The notes under the pieces were generated by a model. That model had not been told where the DNA came from, did no database searches, and saw only the letters and a list, made by a program, of their open reading frames with translations. The position numbers and the translations under genes are program-made. Shown in pieces: positions 1 to 4,812 of a stretch of DNA of 5,958 nucleotides. How positions within the stretch are numbered: position 1 is the stretch's first letter; each line of letters starts with the position of its first letter. Source of the stretch: an uncultured Butyrivibrio sp. (GTDB taxonomy: Bacteria > Bacillota > Clostridia > Lachnospirales > Lachnospiraceae); NCBI GenBank assembly GCA_910577605.1, contig CAJTON010000006.1:91197-97154 (forward strand), written 5' to 3'.

Positions 1-320
1 GGTGCGTGGGACTGACGAATATCACCGAATCGGACTCGGAGCGCGGCTCGGCGGTTTTCGGCGATATGCCAATGTCCGTAAGCGCCGCAATGTCGCTTAT
101 AAAAGGAGACGCCGCCGAGTACGACAGGGAGCTTAACGAGAGGGACGAATTTCTTTCACAGACAAAAGAGCGCGACGTAACGGTAAAACCGCTTACGGTC
201 ACGCCGGAGGTTATTTTTCATACCGACATAACGGAGGACCCCGAATACTGGATAAACAAAATGCTTGCGGACTACTACGGTCTTGATTCCGTAAGACTCC
301 AAAAGCAGCAGGAGGATTAA
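1..320 (+). CDS. C-terminal fragment of unidentified protein, possibly a DUF6056-like membrane protein (5' end outside window)
   Basis: The frame is open to the left edge (codons TGC GTG GGA at 3-11), so the GTG at 6 is probably an internal valine and the gene starts outside the window. It stops with TAA at 318-320. The visible 105 residues are hydrophilic with no membrane helix: an acidic, charged stretch (YDRELNERDEFL), then a conserved-looking end with DPEYWINKMLADYYGLDSV. That ending, with a D-P-x-x-W-x-N core followed by a YYG-x-x-S motif, recalls from memory the extracytoplasmic C-terminus of DUF6056-type polytopic membrane proteins (GT-C glycosyltransferase-like) of Firmicutes. This is an inference from a short tail; any membrane helices would lie upstream. 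The next gene starts 3 bases after the stop, so the two are almost certainly co-transcribed. Sure that it is coding; unsure of the family. Confidence 0.6.
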   Translation, partial: CVGLTNITESDSERGSAVFGDMPMSVSAAMSLIKGDAAEYDRELNERDEFLSQTKERDVTVKPLTVTPEVIFHTDITEDPEYWINKMLADYYGLDSVRLQKQQED

Positions 321-323
321 AAA

Positions 324-986
324 ATGAGCGCAAACACTGCATCGCCGGAGCATAAAAAAATCCCTAAGGCTTCTTTTATCGTGTGCATATTGATCGGATT
401 GATACTTATCGCCGCGTCGGGAATATTCAATACAAGGCTGAAGGAATACAAAAAAAATCTCATCGAGCTTGACGCGGTGGTGTCAAAGGTCGATAAGGAC
501 GTATATGTGAACTACTATTACAACACCGACGACTACACCAACATACCCGTAAGCATGATAAACAAGCCGAAGGTCGGGGACACGGTAAAAATATATATCG
601 ACAAGGAGGATTATTTTGCCGCCTCCTCGGACGAGGTCAGCGTCTACATGGTAAAGGCGCTGCTTATCGTCGGCTGCATCTTTGCAGGCTGTGGCGCGCT
701 GTGCCTTATCATACGCCGCATTGTCGGCGGCAAGTCCAATCCGATACTTGACGGCGGCAAATTCATTTACGCGGAGGTAGACGAAGTGATACGCGACAAC
801 CACACCTACGCGATACGCTGCCATTACAGTGATTTCGGCGGCAAAAAAAGACAGGACTATCTGCTGAATAACATAAGCGTGAATCCCGACGCTTATCTCG
901 CCGCCAACCAAAAAAGAATAAAGATCTATATTAAGGGAAAAAATTACAGAAAATACTATTTTGACGAATCTATTCTTAAAATATGA
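324..986 (+). CDS. Two-helix membrane protein with duplicated DUF3592-like module
   Basis: A 220-residue protein of unknown function. The ATG at 324 is preceded by GGAGG at 311-315 (8-base spacing), which lies inside the end of the upstream gene. Hydrophobic helices are at about residues 16-35 and 108-131, the second followed by RR, suggesting both termini are cytoplasmic. The loop at about 46-105 has the pattern of a small beta module: DAVVSKV, then tyrosine-rich strands, then GDTVKIYIDKEDY. The C-terminal part at about 147-216 repeats this layout: YAEVDEV, then strands, then KRIKIYIKGKNY. This resembles DUF3592-type modules known mostly from bacterial membrane proteins without assigned function; the family call is from memory. 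The two modules would lie on opposite sides of the membrane. Its coupling to the upstream gene suggests a shared envelope-related role, which is inference. Confidence 0.8.
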   Translation: MSANTASPEHKKIPKASFIVCILIGLILIAASGIFNTRLKEYKKNLIELDAVVSKVDKDVYVNYYYNTDDYTNIPVSMINKPKVGDTVKIYIDKEDYFAASSDEVSVYMVKALLIVGCIFAGCGALCLIIRRIVGGKSNPILDGGKFIYAEVDEVIRDNHTYAIRCHYSDFGGKKRQDYLLNNISVNPDAYLAANQKRIKIYIKGKNYRKYYFDESILKI

Positions 987-990
987 TACG

Positions 991-1015
991 GACGGGGCGC
1001 TTTCAGCGCCCCGTC
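991..1015. terminator. GC-rich hairpin between convergent genes, one arm inside deoC
   Basis: GACGGGGCGC at 991-1000 pairs perfectly with GCGCCCCGTC at 1006-1015 around a 5-base loop (TTTCA). The stem can be extended by one G-U and one C-G pair to 989-1017. It begins 5 bases after the stop of the membrane-protein gene (TGA 984-986). The right arm encodes the last residues of deoC on the other strand, whose stop (1003-1005) lies in the loop. T-runs are poor: TGCTTTA on the + side, and on the - side ATATTTT only after several mixed bases. It probably works as a bidirectional terminator or 3'-end stabiliser, but it is not a textbook intrinsic terminator. Confidence 0.65.
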
Positions 1016-1653
1016 TGCTTTACCAGCGCCACTATCCTGCTCGTTCCGAGCCGCAGCATTTCCTCGGCGTCCTCAAGCGTGCTTATGCCGCCCGCCGCTT
1101 TTATTTTTATATTTTCACCGACATTTTCCTTAAAAAGAGCGACATCCTCCGGCGTCGCGCCCGCCGTCGAAAATCCGGTCGAGGTTTTGATATAATCCGC
1201 CCCCGCCTTTGTGACTATCCTGCACGCCTCTATTTTTTCCTCGAGCGACAGCAGACAGGTTTCGACAATGACCTTGAGCGTCCGTCCCTGACAAGCTCTT
1301 TTCACCGTCTCTATTTCCGATTTCACTTCATCGAAGCGCCCGTCCTTGAGCCAGCCGATGTTTATAACCATGTCTATCTCGTCCGCGCCGTTTTTTACGG
1401 CGTCCTCCGCCTCAAAAGACTTTGCCGCCGTTGTGCTGTAGCCGTTCGGAAAGCCAATGACGGTACAGATTTTAAGCGCCGTATTTTTGCCGTCAAGATA
1501 TTCTGCCGCCTGCCTTACATACGCCGCCGGAATGCAGACCGAGGCGCAGCCGTATTCAATACCCTCGTCGCACAGCTTTTTTATTTCCTCCCATGTCGCG
1601 GTCTGTTTCAAGAGCGTATGGTCGCATTTTGAAAGTATTTCTTTTATATCCAT
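1003..1653 (-). CDS. deoC: Deoxyribose-phosphate aldolase (DERA), EC 4.1.2.4
   Basis: The product is a 216-residue cytoplasmic class I aldolase that reversibly splits 2-deoxyribose-5-phosphate into glyceraldehyde-3-phosphate and acetaldehyde, the last step of deoxynucleoside catabolism. Family signatures are all present: DHTLLK at 11-16, GFPNG at 67-71, the active-site Asp94 in ADEIDMVINIG, the Schiff-base Lys156 in YIKTSTGF, and the second catalytic Lys185 in IKAAGGI. Length is close to the usual 215-225 residues of short Firmicutes DERAs. The ATG at 1653 has GGAGG 5 bases upstream (1659-1663 on the - strand). The gene stands alone here: no deoA, deoB, pdp or cdd neighbours are visible, although such genes often accompany it. 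Transcription probably starts from the extended -10 promoter at 1688-1696. The 3' end is built into a hairpin. Confidence 0.97.
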   Translation of the reverse strand: MDIKEILSKCDHTLLKQTATWEEIKKLCDEGIEYGCASVCIPAAYVRQAAEYLDGKNTALKICTVIGFPNGYSTTAAKSFEAEDAVKNGADEIDMVINIGWLKDGRFDEVKSEIETVKRACQGRTLKVIVETCLLSLEEKIEACRIVTKAGADYIKTSTGFSTAGATPEDVALFKENVGENIKIKAAGGISTLEDAEEMLRLGTSRIVALVKQTGR

Positions 1654-1662
1654 AGAAACCTC

Positions 1663-1754
1663 CGGTCATATTTTTGTCCTTACCGACATTTTAACATATT
1701 TTTCCCCGCGCATAAAGCATAAAACAAGACCGTATCCGAATTGACATATGACCG
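1663..1754. repeat. 9-base inverted repeat spanning the divergent control region
   Basis: CGGTCATAT at 1663-1671 is the exact reverse complement of ATATGACCG at 1746-1754. One arm touches the deoC ribosome binding site and the other lies in the spacer of the rightward promoter, so the arms sit in the control regions of the two divergent genes. The right arm overlaps the second GACCGTAT direct repeat, giving three related GACCG sites. With a separation of 74 bases this is more likely paired protein sites than an RNA hairpin, if it means anything. Confidence 0.3.
1688..1716 (-). promoter_or_regulatory. Probable extended -10 promoter for deoC
   Basis: On the - strand TGTTAAAAT (1696 down to 1688) is an extended -10 element, TG-T-TAAAAT. 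Seventeen bases upstream lies only a weak -35 match, TTTATG (1716 down to 1711), which is tolerable with an extended -10. Transcription would start near 1681, leaving a leader of about 27 bases with GGAGG in it. Placement rests on sequence match alone. Confidence 0.45.
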
Positions 1755-1757
1755 TAT
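1728..1757 (+). repeat. Two 8-base direct repeats, possible operator
   Basis: GACCGTAT occurs at 1728-1735 and again at 1750-1757, 22 bases apart, about two helical turns. The first copy lies just upstream of the -35 box of the rightward promoter, and the second lies in its -35/-10 spacer. A regulator bound to both could block or modulate that promoter. The repeats are short, so chance is possible; no matching regulator gene is in the window. Confidence 0.35.
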
Positions 1758-1769
1758 TTGTGCTATAAG
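1741..1769 (+). promoter_or_regulatory. Strong sigma-A-type promoter for the acetyltransferase / GH32 / amidase genes
   Basis: A perfect -35 TTGACA (1741-1746) is followed after exactly 17 bases by TATAAG (1764-1769), which also carries an upstream TG (1761-1762), making an extended -10. Transcription would begin near 1776, giving a leader of about 47 bases before the ATG at 1823. This is the best promoter in the window. The leader contains AGGGAG at 1811-1816 as the ribosome binding site. I saw no leader peptide or convincing attenuator hairpin in it. Confidence 0.85.
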
Positions 1770-1822
1770 GAGTCCATAAACGTCAGCAGCACAGCGGCAG
1801 TCGTAGTCAAAGGGAGTTTCGT

Positions 1823-2347
1823 ATGGAAATTGTTAAAATTGATAAGAAAAACCTGAAGGATATTAATAAGCCTAATCAGCCGTTTGAAATCATAGGAAGG
1901 ATAAGCCCTGTATTTGCTGACGGAATTTGGACATACACAGAGGAGCTGTATGAGAAGCCCTATACGAAAACATATCAGGTCGATACATCGGACTATGCCG
2001 CCTATATAAACGACCCCGACAAAGCGATTTTTTTAGCTTATTCGGATGACCAATGTATTGGGCAAATCGTCTTGAGAAAAGATTGGAATAAATACGGCTT
2101 TATTGAAGATATCTGCGTTGCACAATCAGCCAGAAGAAAAGGAACCGGTTCAGCTTTAATTCACAAAGCAGTCGAATGGGCTAAAAGCTCCTGCTTAATT
2201 GGGTTAGCCCTGGAGACACAGGACAATAATCTGTCAGCGTGCCGGTTTTATGCAAAATGCGGTTTTGTAATTGGCGCGGTCAACACAATGCTTTACAGGA
2301 ATTTTGATAAAAAGGAATTTGCAGTTTTTTGGTACTTATGTTTTTAA
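1823..2347 (+). CDS. satA: GNAT acetyltransferase of the streptothricin acetyltransferase (SatA/Sat4) type
   Basis: The 174-residue protein would transfer acetyl from acetyl-CoA to an amine; in characterised SatA/Sat4 enzymes this is the beta-lysine amino group of streptothricin, which inactivates the antibiotic. The match with remembered Sat4 and Bacillus SatA is strong along the whole length: LKDINKPNQPFEIIGRI near the N-terminus, LRKDWNKYGFIEDI at 84-97, the acetyl-CoA loop RRKGTG at 104-109, LETQDNN at 130-136, FYAKCGF at 142-148, NTMLY at 154-158, and the terminal AVFWYLCF. Length equals the family's. The ATG at 1823 has AGGGAG 6 bases upstream and a near-consensus promoter. The gene is clearly AT-richer than its neighbours (22 GC of 60 in 1861-1920 against 33 of 60 in 1201-1260), which suggests horizontal acquisition. 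The GH32 gene follows after 23 bases. Activity on streptothricin is inferred, not proven; a housekeeping lysine-type acetylation role is possible. Confidence 0.88.
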   Translation: MEIVKIDKKNLKDINKPNQPFEIIGRISPVFADGIWTYTEELYEKPYTKTYQVDTSDYAAYINDPDKAIFLAYSDDQCIGQIVLRKDWNKYGFIEDICVAQSARRKGTGSALIHKAVEWAKSSCLIGLALETQDNNLSACRFYAKCGFVIGAVNTMLYRNFDKKEFAVFWYLCF

Positions 2348-2353
2348 ATTAAC

Positions 2354-2359
2354 AGGAGG
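2354..2359 (+). promoter_or_regulatory. Ribosome binding site deciding the GH32 start
   Basis: AGGAGG at 2354-2359 lies 11 bases before the ATG at 2371. An in-frame TTG at 2362 would be only 2 bases away, too close to be used. The ATG at 2371 is therefore the preferred start, three residues shorter than the longest open frame. Confidence 0.75.
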
Positions 2360-2370
2360 TATTGCAAACC

Positions 2371-3864
2371 ATGGGAACGCTTTTACTGAACGGAAGAAAG
2401 AAATATATCCTGATTCCCGTCTGCGAATCAGAAAGGAAAGAGGAATTGGTCTGCGAAAGCGACGGCAAAACCCTTTGGCGTTTTAAGGTCCCTTACATGG
2501 AAAGCGTGGATAAAATACTTTATTACGGCGCGATAATCACGGATTGCGCGGACGTGACCTTGACCGGAAATTTCACCGAGGAATTTTTCGCCGCCGTAAA
2601 ATTGTCCGATGAAATGCCAAAGCCCGCCGACCTCCACCCCGCGATTCATTTTGTCGCACGCAACGGCTGGATAAACGACCCGAACGGACTGATTTTTAGC
2701 GACGGAATTTACCATATGTATTTTCAGTTCAACCCCGTCGATACGGTCTGGGAAAATATGAGCTGGGGACACGCGATAAGCCGCGACCTGCTTCACTGGC
2801 GGCAGCTTGACGACGTTATGTACCCGGACGCGGACGGCACGGTCTTTTCGGGCAGCGCGATAAAAAACAGCGGCGGCTGTCTTTCCCTTCCCGACGATGC
2901 GCTTTTGTTCTTCTACACCTGTGCAGGAGGCACAAGCCCGTGGTCCGAGGGAAAGACCTTCACGCAGAAGATCGCGTACAGTCTCGACGGCGGCAATACC
3001 TTTACCCGAATTGACAGACCCGCTCTTGAATGCATTGCGCGCGAAAACAGGGACCCGAAGGTTTACCGGTACGATTCAAGGAATCTGTACTACATGGTTC
3101 TGTACCTTGAAAAGGACGATTTTGCGATTCTTATTTCAACGGACCTGCAAAGCTTCACCGTGACCCAGCATATTCATATGGAGGGTTCGGGAGAATGTCC
3201 TGATCTCCGGCGTTTAAACTGCGATGACGGCGAAGATAGATGGATATTCATACAGGCGGACGGACAGTATTATGTCGGGGATTTCGACGGCAGCTGTTTT
3301 GAAATAAAATCGGACCTGCAAAGCGCATATCTCTCGACGCTGCCGTACGCCGCGCAGACAGTAAACGGTCCCGACGACCGCGTGATACTTATCCCGTGGC
3401 TCAGAACGCGCAGCGCCTTATGCTCCTACACCGGAATGATGGGGCTTCCGAGAGAGCTGTCGCTTGTCCGTCAAAAAGGGAATTACAGGCTGTGCCTAAG
3501 ACCGGTAAGGGAATACTTCGACGCAAGACGCACCGTCTCCGGCGCAAATTATTTGTTTTCGCAGAACCGCGCGCTTGAAATAGCGCTTCGTCTTAACAAA
3601 GCCGTGTCTGCCACGGTCACAGTCGGACAGCTAAGCGTTTGCTATGACAGAAATCAGGGACTTTTGCGGATAAACGAAGAAGATTTCCCTTTTGAAAAAG
3701 GACTTGACGGAATAAATATCCTCATCGACAAGGGAATCCTTGAAATATCCTCGCCCGATTACCTTAACCTCGTCACGGCGGAGGTTCCCGAAAATTTTCA
3801 GGAGGGCGCGGTAGAAATCGCAGAACCCGAAAGCGGCGTTGAAGCCGTATTTTATGAAATATAA
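2371..3864 (+). CDS. Glycoside hydrolase family 32 beta-fructosidase (levanase/invertase type) with N-terminal accessory domain
   Basis: A 497-residue retaining hydrolase expected to release fructose from sucrose, fructo-oligosaccharides or levan/inulin. All three GH32 catalytic acids are visible: nucleophile Asp103 in GWINDPNG, Asp228 in the RDPK motif, and acid/base Glu275 in GECPD. Other family marks are SWGHAISRDLLHW (131-143), YPDADGTVFSGSA (151-163) and GLPRELSL (358-365). The five-blade propeller would cover about 90-380 and the C-terminal beta-sandwich about 385-497. Residues 1-85 (KKYILIPV near the start, DGKTLWRFKV following) resemble, from memory, the DUF4980-type domain placed before GH32 in some Bacteroidetes levanases. 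No signal peptide or anchor is seen, so it is probably cytoplasmic and acts on imported short sugars. The stretch before the GLPREL motif lacks the usual PxxxWR sequence of SacC-like levanases, so specificity may differ. No transporter, fructokinase or sugar regulator is present in the window. It follows the acetyltransferase by 23 bases and is probably co-transcribed. Confidence 0.93.
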   Translation: MGTLLLNGRKKYILIPVCESERKEELVCESDGKTLWRFKVPYMESVDKILYYGAIITDCADVTLTGNFTEEFFAAVKLSDEMPKPADLHPAIHFVARNGWINDPNGLIFSDGIYHMYFQFNPVDTVWENMSWGHAISRDLLHWRQLDDVMYPDADGTVFSGSAIKNSGGCLSLPDDALLFFYTCAGGTSPWSEGKTFTQKIAYSLDGGNTFTRIDRPALECIARENRDPKVYRYDSRNLYYMVLYLEKDDFAILISTDLQSFTVTQHIHMEGSGECPDLRRLNCDDGEDRWIFIQADGQYYVGDFDGSCFEIKSDLQSAYLSTLPYAAQTVNGPDDRVILIPWLRTRSALCSYTGMMGLPRELSLVRQKGNYRLCLRPVREYFDARRTVSGANYLFSQNRALEIALRLNKAVSATVTVGQLSVCYDRNQGLLRINEEDFPFEKGLDGINILIDKGILEISSPDYLNLVTAEVPENFQEGAVEIAEPESGVEAVFYEI

Positions 3865-3865
3865 A
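3839..3865 (+). promoter_or_regulatory. Possible secondary promoter for the amidase gene
   Basis: TTGAAG (3839-3844) and TATAAA (3860-3865) lie at the end of the GH32 gene, separated by 15 bases, shorter than the preferred 17. Transcription would start near 3872, just before the amidase ribosome binding site. This could allow amidase expression apart from the operon promoter, but AT-rich gene ends often produce such matches. Confidence 0.25.
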
Positions 3866-3895
3866 TTTTACGCTGTAAAAGGGAGTATATAAATT

Positions 3896-4753
3896 ATGAC
3901 AAAACTAAAAAGTATAATTGCTATTATTGCCGTATTGATTGCGTCGGCGGTCGTAACAGCCTGCGCAGGCGGCAGTAACGGCTCCGGCGATTCCCGTACT
4001 TACAGCCCCGAACATACAGACGCCGCCGAAACCGGTTCGACCGCGGCGCAGGCCACGCCCGCACCCGAAATAACGACTGCTGTCGAAACGGCTGCTCCCG
4101 AAGGCGTTACAAGCGGGGCAGAACAAAAGTTTACCGTCGTCATCGACGCGGGACATCAGCAGAAGGGCAACAGCGAAAAGGAGCCCGTCGGTCCCGGAGC
4201 TGCGGAGATGAAGGCAAAGGTCGCAAGCGGCACAAGCGGCTGTGTCTCCGGTTTAAACGAATATGAACTGACGCTTCAGGTCGCGCTCAAGCTTCAGAAA
4301 GAGCTTGAAAGCCGGGGTTATAACGTAATTATGATAAGAACGTCAAACAACGTTGATATAAGCAACGCCGAGAGAGCCGTGATCGCCAACGACGCGGGCG
4401 CTGACGCGTTTGTCAGGATACACGCCAACGGCTCGGAGGACCCGTCCGTAAACGGCGCCCTCACGATATGCCAGACGCCCGATAATATATACAACGGCGG
4501 TCTTTACAGTGAAAGCAGGAAGCTTGCCTCTTTTATTCTGGACGAAATGGTTTCTTCGACCGGATGCAAAAAACAGTACATAATGGAAACCGACGGTATG
4601 AGCGGAATAAACTGGGCGCAGGTTCCGGTCACTATAGTCGAAATGGGATATATGACCAATCCCGAAGAGGACCAAAAAATGGCGACCGAGGATTATCAGA
4701 CAAAAATCGCCGCCGGAATCGCAAACGGAATTGATAAATTTGCCGGAAGGTAA
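3896..4753 (+). CDS. Lipoprotein N-acetylmuramoyl-L-alanine amidase (Amidase_3), EC 3.5.1.28
   Basis: A 285-residue zinc amidase that cuts the bond between N-acetylmuramic acid and L-alanine in peptidoglycan. A lipoprotein signal (residues 1-22: lysines, hydrophobic core, lipobox VTAC) predicts lipid attachment at Cys23 on the outer membrane face. A flexible Ala/Thr/Pro/Glu/Gly-rich linker follows (24-77), then the Amidase_3 domain (78-283). Expected zinc ligands are His87 (IDAGH), Glu122 (NEYELTL) and His176 (RIHANG), with catalytic Glu249 in VEMGYMTNPEED. The gap between the first two ligands (35 residues, with GPGAAEMKAKVASGTSG) is longer than in CwlV-type enzymes but is characteristic, as I recall, of a common clostridial subgroup. 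No separate cell-wall-binding domain is seen, so the lipid anchor probably places it. The ATG at 3896 has GGGAG at 3881-3885. It lies 31 bases after GH32 and ends the rightward operon at a strong terminator. Likely role: wall turnover, daughter-cell separation or sporulation-related remodelling. Confidence 0.94.
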   Translation: MTKLKSIIAIIAVLIASAVVTACAGGSNGSGDSRTYSPEHTDAAETGSTAAQATPAPEITTAVETAAPEGVTSGAEQKFTVVIDAGHQQKGNSEKEPVGPGAAEMKAKVASGTSGCVSGLNEYELTLQVALKLQKELESRGYNVIMIRTSNNVDISNAERAVIANDAGADAFVRIHANGSEDPSVNGALTICQTPDNIYNGGLYSESRKLASFILDEMVSSTGCKKQYIMETDGMSGINWAQVPVTIVEMGYMTNPEEDQKMATEDYQTKIAAGIANGIDKFAGR

Positions 4754-4773
4754 AGATTTTTTGACGGCACACA

Positions 4774-4807
4774 AAAAAGACTATGGCAGGACCGCCATAG
4801 TCTTTTT
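4774..4807. terminator. Bidirectional intrinsic terminator
   Basis: GACTATGGC at 4779-4787 pairs with GCCATAGTC at 4794-4802 around a 6-base loop (AGGACC). Five flanking A's (4774-4778) pair with five T's (4803-4807), giving up to 14 pairs. The T-run after the stem on the + strand ends the amidase transcript (stop at 4751-4753), and the A-run reads as T's on the - strand, ending the dnaK transcript (stop at 4813-4815). A classic shared terminator for convergent genes. Confidence 0.93.
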
Positions 4808-4812
4808 ATTTA

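Noticed and set aside
961..1632. Long + strand open frame (223 codons) opposite deoC
   Set aside because: It is antisense to a well-supported deoC, is rich in Arg, Tyr and Phe as expected from reversed codons, and has no ribosome binding site or recognisable domain.
1776..1822. Leader peptide or attenuator before the acetyltransferase, as in some inducible resistance genes
   Set aside because: No short open frame with its own ribosome binding site and no stable alternative hairpins were seen in the 47-base leader.
2319..2347. Possible promoter (TTGCAG ... TTTTAA) at the end of the acetyltransferase gene
   Set aside because: The -10 match is poor and lies in an AT-rich gene end; the 23-base gap fits co-transcription better.
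2362..2370. TTG start for the GH32 gene, adding three residues
   Set aside because: The AGGAGG would be only 2 bases away. The ATG at 2371 has workable spacing.
4741..4769. Small inverted repeat TGCCG/CGGCA at the end of the amidase gene
   Set aside because: It has only 5 pairs with a 19-base loop, and a far stronger terminator lies just after it.
4343..4774. 143-codon - strand open frame opposite the amidase
   Set aside because: It shadows the Amidase_3 catalytic domain; its product has no recognisable motif.
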